Below are positions 8,507-17,196 of a stretch of 62,932 bases of DNA, piece after piece; positions within the stretch are counted from its first letter, which is position 1, and every line of letters starts with the position of its first letter. Origin of the DNA: Bradyrhizobium sacchari (GTDB lineage: Bacteria > Pseudomonadota > Alphaproteobacteria > Rhizobiales > Xanthobacteraceae); contig NZ_LWIG01000012.1 in NCBI RefSeq assembly GCF_002068095.1, positions 200,194 through 263,125 on the forward strand. Reading direction: 5' to 3'. A program made the position numbers and the translations under genes. The notes below the pieces were generated by a model. The model saw only the letters and a program-made list of their open reading frames with translations. It was not told the origin of the DNA and searched no databases.

Positions 8507-9475
8507 ATGTCGCGCGTGCTACGGGCGCCGTTACTGTTGGCTCTCGCGCTCGCCGCCACGCCCGCACATGCGTTCATCGCCTATGTCTCGAACGAGAAGA
8601 GCAACACGGTCTCGGTGATCGATACCGACAGCTGGACCGTGACCAAGACCATCAAGGTCGGCCAGCGCCCGCGCGGCATCGAGTTCACGCGCGACGGCAA
8701 GTTCGTGATGGTCGCGGTCGGCGACGACGACACCATTCAGGTGATCGATGTGAAGACGCAAGCAGTGATGGACAGCCTGCCCTCCGGACCCGATCCCGAA
8801 TTGTTCGCGCAGGACGCCGCCGGCAAGACCCTCTATGTCGCCAACGAGAATGACAACACGGTGACGGTGATCGACCTCGAGAAGCGCGCGCGCCTCGGCG
8901 ACATCCAGGTCGGCGTCGAGCCCGAGGGCATGACCATCAGCCCCGACGGCAAGACGCTGATCAACACGTCCGAAACCACCAACATGGCGCATTTCATCGA
9001 CACCACCTCGCGCCAGATCGTCGCCAATGTGCTGGTCGACGCGCGGCCGCGCTTTGCCGAATTCAAGCACGACAGTTCGGAGCTCTGGGTGTCCTCGGAG
9101 ATCGGCGGCACGGTGTCGGTGATCGACCCCAGGAAGCACGAGGTGATCGGCAAGGTCACCTTCGAGATTCCGGGCCTGCGCAAGGAAGCGATCCAGCCGG
9201 TCGGCATTGGCATGACCAGGGACGACAAGACCGCCTTCGTCGCGCTCGGCCCGGCCAACCGCATCGCCGTGGTCGATGTCGCCACGCGCAAGGTGACGAA
9301 ATATCTGCTGGTCGGGCAGCGCGTCTGGCACATGGCATTCACGCCGGACGAAAAATACCTGCTCACCACCAACGGCGTCTCCAATGACGTCTCCGTCATC
9401 GACGTCGCCGCGCAAAAGGTGATCAAGACCATTCAGGTGGGCGAACTGCCCTGGGGCATCACGATCGCGCCATGA
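8507..9475 (+). CDS. PQQ-dependent-catabolism-associated YVTN beta-propeller protein
   Basis: A 322-residue exported seven-bladed propeller. The signal peptide (MSRVLRAPLLLALALAATPAHA) fixes the start at 8507, because the in-frame sequence upstream is repeat DNA. Blades are marked by recurring motifs such as YVSNEKSNTVSVIDTDS, LYVANENDNTVTVIDL and GVSNDVSVIDVAAQK, spaced about 40-45 residues. The family is found with quinoprotein dehydrogenases and their ABC transporter. A role in binding or passing on substrate or metal is plausible but unproven. Its stop overlaps the ATPase start (ATGA), indicating translational coupling. Confidence 0.85.
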   Translation: MSRVLRAPLLLALALAATPAHAFIAYVSNEKSNTVSVIDTDSWTVTKTIKVGQRPRGIEFTRDGKFVMVAVGDDDTIQVIDVKTQAVMDSLPSGPDPELFAQDAAGKTLYVANENDNTVTVIDLEKRARLGDIQVGVEPEGMTISPDGKTLINTSETTNMAHFIDTTSRQIVANVLVDARPRFAEFKHDSSELWVSSEIGGTVSVIDPRKHEVIGKVTFEIPGLRKEAIQPVGIGMTRDDKTAFVALGPANRIAVVDVATRKVTKYLLVGQRVWHMAFTPDEKYLLTTNGVSNDVSVIDVAAQKVIKTIQVGELPWGITIAP

Positions 9476-10278
9476 CCAGCCCTGCCCCCATCGCCGATCC
9501 ACGCGAGACGCCGAAGCCCGATCCGGCAGCGGTGCCGGCGCTCGCGATCGATGGTGTCAGCCATTCCTATGGCCCGCGCCGTGCACTGATAGATGTGTCC
9601 TTCAACGTGCAGCCTGCGAGCTTCACCGCGCTGCTCGGACTCAACGGTGCCGGCAAGAGCACGCTGTTCTCGCTGATCACACGGCTGTTCGGCATCCAGT
9701 CCGGCCGCGTCGGCATTTTCGGGCATGACGTCGGCAGGAGCCCCGGCGAGGCGCTGCGGCTACTCGGAGTCGTGTTCCAGCCGCGCACGCTCGATCTCGA
9801 TCTGTCGCTGACGCAGAACCTGCTCTATCACGCCGCGCTCCACGGCATCAGCCGCCGCGAGGCGTCCGCGCGCAGCGCCGAGTTGCTCGGCCGCATCGGC
9901 CTTTCCGATCGCGCCGGCAGCAAGGTCCGCGATCTCTCCGGCGGACAGATGCGGCGGCTGGAGATCGCGCGGGCGCTGCTGCACCGGCCGCGTCTCCTCC
10001 TGCTGGACGAGCCGACCGTTGGCTTGGATGTCAAGGCGCGCGCCGACATCATCAGCCATGTCCGCCAGCTCGTGACCGAGCAAGGCATCGGCGTGCTCTG
10101 GGCGACGCATTTGTTCGACGAGATCATGGCCGGCGACGATCTCGTGGTGCTGCACCAGGGCAAGGTGCTGGCGCAGGGGCCGATGAGCCGCGTCATTACC
10201 GAAGCCGGCGCGCAGGACGTCAACACCGCCTTCATGCGCCTGACCGGCGCGCAAACCATGCCGGGAGGCGGCGCATGA
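9472..10278 (+). CDS. ABC transporter ATP-binding protein, PQQ-dehydrogenase system (LutE-like)
   Basis: A 268-residue ABC ATPase with Walker A GLNGAGKS, signature LSGGQMRRLEIARALL, Walker B LLLLDEPTVGLD and an H-loop in WATHLFDE. It starts inside the stop of the propeller gene and its own stop overlaps the permease start, so the set is one operon. It belongs to the ABC-2 (drug/polysaccharide exporter-like) ATPases seen next to PQQ alcohol dehydrogenases. The matching genes in Methylobacterium (LutE/LutF) are needed for lanthanide uptake. Confidence 0.9.
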   Translation: MTSPAPIADPRETPKPDPAAVPALAIDGVSHSYGPRRALIDVSFNVQPASFTALLGLNGAGKSTLFSLITRLFGIQSGRVGIFGHDVGRSPGEALRLLGVVFQPRTLDLDLSLTQNLLYHAALHGISRREASARSAELLGRIGLSDRAGSKVRDLSGGQMRRLEIARALLHRPRLLLLDEPTVGLDVKARADIISHVRQLVTEQGIGVLWATHLFDEIMAGDDLVVLHQGKVLAQGPMSRVITEAGAQDVNTAFMRLTGAQTMPGGGA

Positions 10279-11123
10279 GCAGCATCACCACGCGCGATGC
10301 GCCGCGCGGCTTTTCAGCCGCGGAGTACATGACCTGCCTCACCGGCATCGTCTGGCGCGAGGGACTGCGCTTCCTGCATCAGCGCGAGCGCTTCGTCTCG
10401 GCGCTGGTGCGGCCCCTGGTGTGGCTGTTCATCTTCGCCGCGGGCTTCCGCCAGGTGCTCGGCATCTCCATCATCCCGCCCTACGAGACCTACATTCTCT
10501 ACGAGGTCTATATCGCGCCGGGACTGATGGCGATGATCCAGCTCTTCAACGGCATGCAGTCCTCGCTGTCGATGGTCTATGACCGCGAGATGGGCAATAT
10601 GCGCACGCTGCTGGTGAGCCCGCTGCCGCGCGGCTTCCTGTTGTTCTGCAAGTTGCTCGCCGGCACCGCGGTGTCGCTGCTCCAGGTCTATGCGTTCCTG
10701 CTGATCGCCTGGTTCTGGGACATCACGCCGCCGCCATGGGGCTATCTCACCGTGCTACCGGCGCTGGTCCTGTCCGGCCTGATGCTGGGCTCGCTCGGCA
10801 TGCTGATCTCCTCCGGCATCAAGCAGCTCGAGAATTTTGCCGGCGTGATGAACTTCGTCATCTTCCCGATGTTCTTCGCCTCCTCCGCGCTCTACCCGCT
10901 CTGGCGGGTGCAGGAGGGCAGCCCCTATCTCTTTTATCTCTGCGCGGCCAATCCGTTCACCCATGCGGTCGAACTGATACGTTTTGCACTCTACGGGCAA
11001 ATCAACTGGATCTCGCTGGCGGTGGTCGCCGCGTGCACAATCGTCTTCATGATCGGCGCAATTCTGGCCTATGATCCCTCGCGCGGGCTGGCGCGACGGG
11101 GGCCTGCGGGAGGCGAAGGATGA
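10275..11123 (+). CDS. ABC-2 type permease, PQQ-dehydrogenase system (LutF-like)
   Basis: A 282-residue integral membrane protein with about six hydrophobic helices (clear ones near 50-65, 130-150, 155-180, 195-215 and 245-265). It has ABC-2 family features such as YEVYIAPGLMAMIQLFNGMQSS and the region MGNMRTLLVSPLPRG. Start and stop both overlap neighbours by 4 bp, so it is co-translated with the ATPase and the following helper gene. ABC-2 permeases usually export. The presence of a binding protein in the same run makes the transport direction an open question. Confidence 0.88.
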   Translation: MSSITTRDAPRGFSAAEYMTCLTGIVWREGLRFLHQRERFVSALVRPLVWLFIFAAGFRQVLGISIIPPYETYILYEVYIAPGLMAMIQLFNGMQSSLSMVYDREMGNMRTLLVSPLPRGFLLFCKLLAGTAVSLLQVYAFLLIAWFWDITPPPWGYLTVLPALVLSGLMLGSLGMLISSGIKQLENFAGVMNFVIFPMFFASSALYPLWRVQEGSPYLFYLCAANPFTHAVELIRFALYGQINWISLAVVAACTIVFMIGAILAYDPSRGLARRGPAGGEG

Positions 11124-11734
11124 AGGTTCGGGTTCTGGCGACGGCTGTACTGGCGCTCGCGGCTGCGAGCACGGCCGTGCGCGCGGCCGATCCGCGCTAC
11201 CCCGACTGGCCATGCACACAGGCAAAAGTGCCGGAGATCTCGCTGGCCGCCGTCTGGGCCGGCCCTCCGCTCGGTGACGCCGAGACGAAGTGGAAGGACG
11301 ACGCCAAGGTCAGTGCGCTGGTCTCGAAGCTGGCGGCGCGCAAGACGCCCCTGGACGAGGCCGAGAAGTCGGTGAAGGAGTTCCTGACCGGCTCCGCCGC
11401 CGACAAGGTCACCAACGCCAAGCTCCTGTTCGCCGGGCTGTTCGACACGCTCAACGCCCAGCGCTCCCAGGTCATGACCGGGCTCGAGCGCGTCAGCCGC
11501 AAACAGCGCGACGCCGCCGACAAGATCCGCGAGGAGACGCTTCAGCTCCAGGCCCTCCAGAGCACTACGCCGCGCGACGAGGCCAAGGTCGAGGCGCTCA
11601 GCAACGATCTTATCTGGAAGACCCGCATTTTTGAGGACCGCCACAAGGTGGTGCGCTTCGTCTGCGAGGTTCCAACCGCGATCGACCAGCGCCTGTTCGC
11701 GCTCGGACGCGTGATCCAGCAGGAAATGGAATAG
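11120..11734 (+). CDS. exported helical protein of the PQQ-ABC operon, function unknown
   Basis: A 204-residue protein with a signal peptide (about 1-22, ending AVRAAD) and a mature domain that is mostly alpha-helical and charged (residues 100-180, with QRSQVMTGLERVSRKQRDAADKI split over heptads suggesting a coiled coil). The mature start YPDWPCTQAKVPE has a Cys, and a second Cys (FVCEVP) lies near residue 180, allowing one disulfide. Its start overlaps the permease stop, so it is the last gene of the operon. I know no function; a periplasmic partner of the transporter is an inference. Confidence 0.75.
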   Translation: MKVRVLATAVLALAAASTAVRAADPRYPDWPCTQAKVPEISLAAVWAGPPLGDAETKWKDDAKVSALVSKLAARKTPLDEAEKSVKEFLTGSAADKVTNAKLLFAGLFDTLNAQRSQVMTGLERVSRKQRDAADKIREETLQLQALQSTTPRDEAKVEALSNDLIWKTRIFEDRHKVVRFVCEVPTAIDQRLFALGRVIQQEME

Positions 11735-11870
11735 CGTCAGCCACGCTGACGGCTCATGAAAAGTTCCCGGGTTCGCCTTGGGAGCGTTAACCTTTTGCCG
11801 CGCTATCTGCCGGAACCAAATCGATTTATGATGGCTTGTCGAAGTCAACTCCAGACGTCGGGAGACCTCG

Positions 11871-12161
11871 ATGGGAACAACGAAATTCATCTTCGCGAGC
11901 GCTGCGGCCCTCAGCATGCTCGCATCCGGTGCTCTCGCTGACGACATGACCGGAATGGTCACGCGGATCGATCGGCTCAACGGCACGATTTCGATCCAGC
12001 AGACGCAGAAAGGCACGGTCGGAGCCAGCGCCGGCGCGCTCCAGGAGTACAAGGCCAAGGATGCCGCGATGCTGGACGCGGTCCATGCCGGCGACAGGGT
12101 GACGTACTCCGCCACGGAAACCAACGGCACCGGGACGCTGACGAAGTTACAGAAGCAGTAG
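11871..12161 (+). CDS. small periplasmic protein, CusF/DUF1344-like
   Basis: A 96-residue exported protein: signal peptide (1-23, ending SGALAD) followed by one small beta-barrel-like domain (MVTRIDRLNGTISIQQTQ ... VHAGDRVTYSATE). It resembles the CusF/DUF1344 type of OB-fold copper-binding periplasmic proteins in size and pattern, but the Met/His/Trp copper ligands of CusF are not obvious, so metal binding is uncertain. It has its own leader of about 135 bp after the ABC operon and is followed by a palindromic repeat. Confidence 0.65.
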   Translation: MGTTKFIFASAAALSMLASGALADDMTGMVTRIDRLNGTISIQQTQKGTVGASAGALQEYKAKDAAMLDAVHAGDRVTYSATETNGTGTLTKLQKQ

Positions 12162-12176
12162 CACCGGGTCTCACAT

Positions 12177-12263
12177 CGTCATTGCGAGGAGCTCTTGCGA
12201 CGAAGCAATCCAGGGTTCCTCCGCGGAAAGATTCTGGATTGCTTAACTGCGCCCGCAATGACG
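12177..12263. repeat. palindromic intergenic repeat (type B)
   Basis: An 87-bp inverted repeat starting CGTCATTGCGAGGAGC and ending GCGCCCGCAATGACG, with GAAGCAATCCAG / CTGGATTGCTT as inner arms. I recall this element type as widely dispersed in Bradyrhizobium and Rhodopseudomonas genomes. It lies between two convergent genes. Confidence 0.8.
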
Positions 12264-12294
12264 AGGAGAGGCTGCGCGCTTCTCATCGAGATGC

Positions 12295-12852
12295 CTACTG
12301 CTCCGGCCGCGGCTCGGGCTGCGCCTCTTCCGTCGGAAGCTTCGCGCGCTCCCAGCCGTCGGTCCCGTCGGGATACCAGGCAACATTCGAGTAGCCGTAG
12401 GCCAATGCGCGCTTGGCCGCGTTCCAGGACATCCAGCAATCGGCGAGGCAATAGATCACCAGCAGCGCGGCCTTGTCGCCGCGTGAGGCGCGCGCCAGGC
12501 CACGCTGGAGATAATCATCCATGGCCGGCGGCAAATTGCCGTAGCCGGTATCGGGCAGCCACAGGCTGCCTGGAATGTTTTTGCGCGGCGCATCGCGCCA
12601 CACCGTGCCTTCGGGCAGATTCTTCGGCTTCGGCGGACGCGGCATCACGTCGATGAACGCGCCGCTCTTCGCGCGCCAGATTGCCTCGGCGTCCGCCGTG
12701 GCGAGCACGCGCGCGCCGGCAAGCGTCGCCGGCACCGGCGCACGGTAATTGTCGGTGCGATAGCCCTCGGGCTCGAAGGGCTCCTGCTGCTGCGCGAATG
12801 CCGGCACCGACAGCACCGCGGCGACGAGCGCAGCGGCAACAGGCCGTGTCAT
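12295..12852 (-). CDS. PQQ-dependent-catabolism-associated CXXCW-type protein (rhodanese-like)
   Basis: A 185-residue exported protein: signal peptide (1-20, ending PAFAQ) and a rhodanese-like fold with WRAKSGAFIDVMPRPP, LPDTGYGN and the active-site-like CLADCW (Cys135, Cys139, Trp140). Note that the spacing is C-x3-C-W. The family is tied to PQQ dehydrogenase loci. Its role is unknown, but the paired Cys residues suggest thiol or sulfur chemistry in the periplasm. Its ATG overlaps the stop of the upstream XoxJ-like gene by 4 bp. The open frame continues into the upstream gene out of phase, which was ignored. Confidence 0.82.
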   Translation of the reverse strand: MTRPVAAALVAAVLSVPAFAQQQEPFEPEGYRTDNYRAPVPATLAGARVLATADAEAIWRAKSGAFIDVMPRPPKPKNLPEGTVWRDAPRKNIPGSLWLPDTGYGNLPPAMDDYLQRGLARASRGDKAALLVIYCLADCWMSWNAAKRALAYGYSNVAWYPDGTDGWERAKLPTEEAQPEPRPEQ

Positions 12853-13733
12853 GGCGTCTTCTTGGCCGTCTCCGCGCCGAGCGGCCGGTCGCTCTCGTCC
12901 AGCAGCGGCACGCCGAAGTCGAGCAGGATCTTGTTGATCTCGCCCTGGTTCTCCTGGATCAGCCGGTTGAGCTGCCGTTTCCAGTTCTGATCGGCGGGCC
13001 GCACGCCCATGCCGATGCGATAGACCAGCTTCGGCCCGGTGGTTTCCTTCACCAGCGGCGTGACATGGAGCGAGGAGCCGGCTTTCTTGGCATAAAAGCC
13101 CGCCATCGGCCCCCACAGCACGCCGGCGTCGATCTTGCCAGCGGTGAGGTCGTCGATCATCGCCTGCGCCGAATTGTCGAAGCGCGTGTCGATCATCAGC
13201 GGATAGGGCTTTGCATCGCCCATCAGGCCTGCAAGCGCCATGTTGGTCGCCGGCGGCGTGCCGGCGACGATGCCGACGTGCTTGCCCTTGAGGCGCGCGT
13301 CCTCCAGCGTGTCCACGTCCTCGAGCCCGCTGCCGGTCTTCGCGACGAGCGCATAGGTCGTGCGGTAATAGGGATTGGTGCCCTGAACGAGGTCGTCGCC
13401 TTGCGGGAAGCCCATGATGACGTCGCATCGATGCGCGCCAAGCGTCATCCGCACGAAGCCGGTGGCTTGCGGGAAGAATACGTAGTCGAGCTTTTTCTGC
13501 AGCTTGTCCGCCAGGAATTCGGCGAGCTTGTTCTCGAAGCCTTCGCCCTTCTCGTTGGAGAACGGCAGATTGCGCGGGTCGGCGCAGACGCGCAGCACCT
13601 TCGGATCGACCAGCTCGAACGAGAGATCGCCGGTTTCGCTGGTCTGCGCCATGGCGGCGTCGCCAAGTGTACAGGCTGTAATCAGGCTCCACAGCAAGAT
13701 CAACCAGCGACGATGTCGTCCGGCCTCCGTCAT
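12849..13733 (-). CDS. quinoprotein dehydrogenase-associated periplasmic binding protein (XoxJ-like)
   Basis: A 294-residue solute-binding protein of the amino-acid-binding (SBP_bac_3) fold, starting MTEAGRHRRWLI after a strong GAGGAGG site. The signal peptide ends near DAAMAQ, and the mature domain has LRVCADPRNLPFSNEKGEGFENKLAEF and HRCDVIMGFP. It belongs to the XoxJ/MoxJ-related group found with PQQ dehydrogenases. MoxJ/XoxJ proteins are thought to help mature the dehydrogenase rather than to import a nutrient. A second such gene lies at 24221. It is translationally coupled to the CXXCW gene. Confidence 0.87.
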   Translation of the reverse strand: MTEAGRHRRWLILLWSLITACTLGDAAMAQTSETGDLSFELVDPKVLRVCADPRNLPFSNEKGEGFENKLAEFLADKLQKKLDYVFFPQATGFVRMTLGAHRCDVIMGFPQGDDLVQGTNPYYRTTYALVAKTGSGLEDVDTLEDARLKGKHVGIVAGTPPATNMALAGLMGDAKPYPLMIDTRFDNSAQAMIDDLTAGKIDAGVLWGPMAGFYAKKAGSSLHVTPLVKETTGPKLVYRIGMGVRPADQNWKRQLNRLIQENQGEINKILLDFGVPLLDESDRPLGAETAKKTP

Positions 13734-13856
13734 CGCGCTTCCTCCTCGTTTTGTTTGAATGTTATCAACGCATGACGCGCCATGTTTTGCCAGGTCTTGC
13801 GCCGGCCTCGCTTTGCTGCAGTGCAACGCGACAACCTTTTGAACTGAGGCGGAAAA

Positions 13857-14780
13857 GTGTCTCGCATTGCTCTCGTGATCGCAGCCTTGTCCTTGGGGAT
13901 AGCGACGCTAGCACGCGCCGGCGCGGTCGAATTGCCTGTGAGCGAAGTCGCGCCGGGAATCTTCGTACACTCCGGGACCATCGCCCTGATGAGCCGCGAG
14001 AACGAGGGCGACATCGCCAATATCGGCTTCATCGTCGGCGATGAGGCGGTGGCCGTGATCGATACCGGCGGCAGTTTTCGTGAGGGCGAGGCGCTGCTGG
14101 CGGCGGTGAAGGCACGCACCACCAAGCCGATCCGCTACGTCGTCAACACCCACGGCCATCCCGATCATGTCTTCGGCAACGCCGCCTTCGTGGCCGACGG
14201 AACCAGCTTCGTCGGCCACAGCAAGCTGCCGCAGGCGCTGGCGAGCCGCGGGCCCTTCTATATCGACAATTTCAGACGCATCATGGGCCGCGAGCTGATC
14301 GATCCCGTGAAGATCGTACCGCCCACCCTGCTCGTCACGGACACGTTGACGCTCGATCTCGGCTCACGCAGCCTGACCCTGCGCGCATGGCCGGCCGGGC
14401 ACAGCGACAATGACCTGACCGTGTTCGATGAGCCCACCAAAACCCTGTTTGCCGGCGACCTCGTCTTCCTCAGCCACATTCCGGTGATGGACGGCAGCAT
14501 GCGCGGCTGGCTCGGCACGCTGAAAGCGCTGGAGGCCATCCCGGCGATGCGCGTCGTTCCCGGTCACGGCCCTGTGAGCGCGTGGCCTGCCGCGCTGGCC
14601 GATGAACGGCGTTACCTTTCAACGCTGCTGTCCGACGTCCGCACGCTGAACAAGAAGGGCGAACCGATCCGCACCGCCGCGGACAAGGCGGCCGCTGAGG
14701 AGCGGCAGCACTGGCAGCTGTTCGACGACTACAATGCCCGCAACGCAACTGCAGCATTTTCGGAAATTGAATGGGAGTAG
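13857..14780 (+). CDS. quinoprotein relay system zinc metallohydrolase (SoxH-like)
   Basis: A 307-residue exported metallo-beta-lactamase-fold hydrolase with a GTG start, signal peptide (1-22, LARAGA) and the metal motif HGHPDH (His99, His101, Asp103, His104). Further ligand motifs are [10 protein letters not shown] and VPGHGPVS. It matches the SoxH-like metallohydrolases that co-occur with a SoxYZ-like carrier in PQQ-dehydrogenase loci. By analogy with SoxB/SoxH it may cleave something from the carrier cysteine. It is divergent from the XoxJ-like gene (123 bp between starts) and directly upstream of the carrier gene. Confidence 0.87.
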   Translation: MSRIALVIAALSLGIATLARAGAVELPVSEVAPGIFVHSGTIALMSRENEGDIANIGFIVGDEAVAVIDTGGSFREGEALLAAVKARTTKPIRYVVNTHGHPDHVFGNAAFVADGTSFVGHSKLPQALASRGPFYIDNFRRIMGRELIDPVKIVPPTLLVTDTLTLDLGSRSLTLRAWPAGHSDNDLTVFDEPTKTLFAGDLVFLSHIPVMDGSMRGWLGTLKALEAIPAMRVVPGHGPVSAWPAALADERRYLSTLLSDVRTLNKKGEPIRTAADKAAAEERQHWQLFDDYNARNATAAFSEIEWE

Positions 14781-14844
14781 CAGGCACGGTACGCTGGGGC
14801 AGGAAATCAGCTTCGCTGACTTGGACTGCTTCGCGCGCGGGACC

Positions 14845-15669
14845 ATGACCATGACGGGATGTACACGCCGCCTGCCCCTGATCGCCCTGCTCCTCGGCTT
14901 CACCTTCGCCGCGCCGGTGCCGGCTGAAGAGGCCTACGATCCCTGGCCGGGCCTGGTGCAGGACATTTTTGGCAACCGTCCGATGAAGGATGGGGGCGAC
15001 GTCATCGGCATCGAGATGCCGTATCGCGCCGAGGACGCGGCCATCGTGCCGGTGACCCTGCGCAGCAAGCTGTCGCCGGCCGACAGCCGCCGCATCCGCT
15101 CGATCACGCTGGTGATCGACCGCAATCCGGCGCCGATGGCGGCAAAATTCGAGCTCGGGCCGGATGCCAATGTCACGGAAATCTCGACCCGCGTGCGCGT
15201 CAACAACTACACCGACGTCCACGCCGTCGCCGAGCTCAGCGACGGCCAGCTCTACGTCTCGAAAGTCTATGTGAAGGCCTCCGGCGGGTGCTCCGCACCG
15301 GCGGGAAAGAATGCCGAGGAGGCCAACAACCGGCTCGGCCAGATGCGTTACCGGCAGTTCGCGCGCGAGGAGGCGCCGGCCAGCCGCGTGCGAGAGGCGC
15401 AGATCATGATCGGCCATCCCAACAATTCCGGTCTGCAGATGGACCAGGTCACGCAGCTCTATATTCCCGCCTTCTTCATCAACCAGCTGAAGCTGACGCA
15501 GGACGACAGCCCCGTGCTGTCGATGGAAGGCGGCATCTCGATCTCGGAAGATCCAAATCTGCGCTTCACCTACGTCTCCAATGGCGCCAAGCGTTTCCGC
15601 GCGGAAGCCAAGGACACGGACGGGCATGTGTTCCGGAATGAATGGGACGTCGAGAAGCCGGGGACGTAA
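14845..15669 (+). CDS. quinoprotein dehydrogenase-associated SoxYZ-like carrier protein
   Basis: A 274-residue exported fusion of SoxY-like and SoxZ-like domains. The start at MTMTGCTRR is followed by a signal peptide ending near PVPAEEA; an upstream frame from 14734 overlaps nothing useful and was dropped. The SoxY part (about 30-155) ends in the carrier motif VKASGGCSAP with Cys149, here internal rather than at the C-terminus. The SoxZ part (about 175-274) includes IMIGHPNNSG. In thiosulfate oxidation SoxYZ carries intermediates on this Cys. What is carried in quinoprotein loci is unknown. It starts 65 bp after the metallohydrolase. Confidence 0.87.
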   Translation: MTMTGCTRRLPLIALLLGFTFAAPVPAEEAYDPWPGLVQDIFGNRPMKDGGDVIGIEMPYRAEDAAIVPVTLRSKLSPADSRRIRSITLVIDRNPAPMAAKFELGPDANVTEISTRVRVNNYTDVHAVAELSDGQLYVSKVYVKASGGCSAPAGKNAEEANNRLGQMRYRQFAREEAPASRVREAQIMIGHPNNSGLQMDQVTQLYIPAFFINQLKLTQDDSPVLSMEGGISISEDPNLRFTYVSNGAKRFRAEAKDTDGHVFRNEWDVEKPGT

Positions 15670-15678
15670 GGCGATGGC

Positions 15679-15758
15679 GTCATTCCGGGGCGATGCAACG
15701 CATCGAACCCGGAATCTCGAGATTCCGGGTCTGGTCCTTCGGACCATCCCGGAATGAC
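15679..15758. repeat. palindromic intergenic repeat (type C)
   Basis: An 80-bp element from GTCATTCCGGGGCGATGC to GGACCATCCCGGAATGAC, with the central palindrome CCCGGAATCTCGAGATTCCGGG. It sits between the convergent carrier gene and the next minus-strand gene. A variant copy is at 25184. Confidence 0.82.
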
Positions 15759-15767
15759 AGCGCTAAA

Positions 15768-16127
15768 TCAGAAACACCTCACCTCGGCCTCCGCCTGCGC
15801 ACGGCGCAGATCATTCACCGCCGCATTCGCCTGCTCTGAGGTGCGAAACTGCACGCCGAGATTGCCGCGGACCTGGGACATGCTGAGCGCGGTCTCTGCG
15901 GTCACATAGCGCTCGTAGGGCACGATCGAGGCGACCACGTCGATTGAGCAGGAGCATTGCTCGATCGATTGCCGGCTCTCGCCATTGGCCTTCATGCAGC
16001 CATAGACATATTCCGCGCGCGCTGAGGTCGGATAGTCATTGGCCTCCCCGGCACGCGCCGTCGACACGGCCGCCGCCAATGCCGCCAACGCGGCGACAAT
16101 CGGTCGTAGCTGCCCGGCCAGTTTCAT
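15768..16127 (-). CDS. small exported cysteine-containing protein of the xox cluster
   Basis: A 119-residue protein starting MKLAGQLRPIV with a GGGAGGA site. Signal peptide to about residue 26 (STARAGE), then a compact domain with four Cys (YGCMKANG, QCSCSID, terminal RCF) that could form two disulfides. The pattern is one I associate with xoxF neighbourhoods of Bradyrhizobium, but no function is known to me. It is divergent from the NitT-like binding protein gene, sharing about 87 bp. Confidence 0.7.
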   Translation of the reverse strand: MKLAGQLRPIVAALAALAAAVSTARAGEANDYPTSARAEYVYGCMKANGESRQSIEQCSCSIDVVASIVPYERYVTAETALSMSQVRGNLGVQFRTSEQANAAVNDLRRAQAEAEVRCF

Positions 16128-16214
16128 CCGCGTCCTCCCGCTGGTTGCGACCAAAGCTATGCTATGCCTATTGTCCTGAAAAGCACTCTGTCAGAGGAAA
16201 CGGCTCACAAGGTG

Positions 16215-17195
16215 ATGAGAGTTTTGGGACGAATATCGGCGCTTGCGGTGACACTGGCGCTGACGCTGGCCGCGCCGGCCCGCGCCGCGGATACCATCCG
16301 CCTTGCGGTGCAGAAGACCGGAACATTCTCCTGGGAGCTGGCCGCGATCCGCAGCACCGGCCTCGACAAGGAGGCCGATCTGTCGCTGGAGGTCACCGAG
16401 CTCGCGAGCACCGAGGCCGGCAAGATCGCCATGCGTGCCGGCAGCGCCGACATCATCCTGTCCGACTGGCTGTGGGTGTCGCGCGAGCGCGCGCTGGGCG
16501 CCAAGCTCACCTTCTATCCCTATTCCAGCGCGCTTGGCGCGGTGATGGTGCCGGCTGCCTCGCCGCTTCAGACGCTCGCCGACCTCAAGGGCCGCAAGCT
16601 CGCGGTCGCCGGCGGGGCGATCGACAAGAGCTGGCTGCTGCTCCAGGCGCGGATGAAGCAGGACGGCATCGACCTGAAATCGGAAGCGACCATCGTCTAC
16701 GGCGCCCCGCCTTTGATCGCTGCCAAGGCGCTGGACGGCGAGATGGATGCGAGCCTCAACTTCTGGAATTTCTGTGCCCAGCTCGAGGCCAAGGGTTTTC
16801 GGCGCCTCGCCGGCATCGAGGAGATTTTGCCGAAGCTGGGCGCCAAGGGCGCGGTGTCCGCGGTCGGCTACGTCTTCGACGAGAGCTGGGCCGCAAGCCA
16901 TAAGGATGCAGTTGCCCGCTTTATCGCAATGACACGCAAGGCCAAGCAGCTGCTGGTCACATCCGATGCGGCCTGGGAGAAGGTCACGCCGCTCACGGGC
17001 ACGACCGATCCGGCGATGCTCAAGACCTACCGCGAACGCTACCGCGACGGCATTCCGCGCCGAAGCATCGACGACGAGGAGAAGGATGCGCGCGTGCTCT
17101 ATCGCGTGCTGGCCGAGATCGGCGGGCGCGACCTCGTCGGGCCCGCGCCCGAGCTCGATCCCGGCACCTTCTATCACGCCGTCCCCGGAGACTGA
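16215..17195 (+). CDS. NitT/TauT-family ABC transporter substrate-binding protein
   Basis: A 326-residue periplasmic binding protein (SsuA/NMT1-like fold). The ATG at MRVLGRIS leads a signal peptide ending PARAAD. The mature part has IRLAVQKTGTFSWELAAIR, GSADIILSDWLWVSRER and DASLNFWNFCAQLEA. Members of this family bind sulfonates, nitrate, thiamine precursors or similar small molecules. The ligand here is not deducible. It is the first of three genes with 1-bp spacing and overlap to the permease and ATPase, inside the lanthanide island, which makes a cofactor or chelator ligand possible. Confidence 0.85.
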   Translation: MRVLGRISALAVTLALTLAAPARAADTIRLAVQKTGTFSWELAAIRSTGLDKEADLSLEVTELASTEAGKIAMRAGSADIILSDWLWVSRERALGAKLTFYPYSSALGAVMVPAASPLQTLADLKGRKLAVAGGAIDKSWLLLQARMKQDGIDLKSEATIVYGAPPLIAAKALDGEMDASLNFWNFCAQLEAKGFRRLAGIEEILPKLGAKGAVSAVGYVFDESWAASHKDAVARFIAMTRKAKQLLVTSDAAWEKVTPLTGTTDPAMLKTYRERYRDGIPRRSIDDEEKDARVLYRVLAEIGGRDLVGPAPELDPGTFYHAVPGD

Positions 17196-17196
17196 G

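Noticed and set aside
12295..13692. 465-codon minus-strand frame joining two genes
   Set aside because: Only the last 185 codons are the CXXCW protein; the upstream part is the XoxJ-like gene read out of phase.
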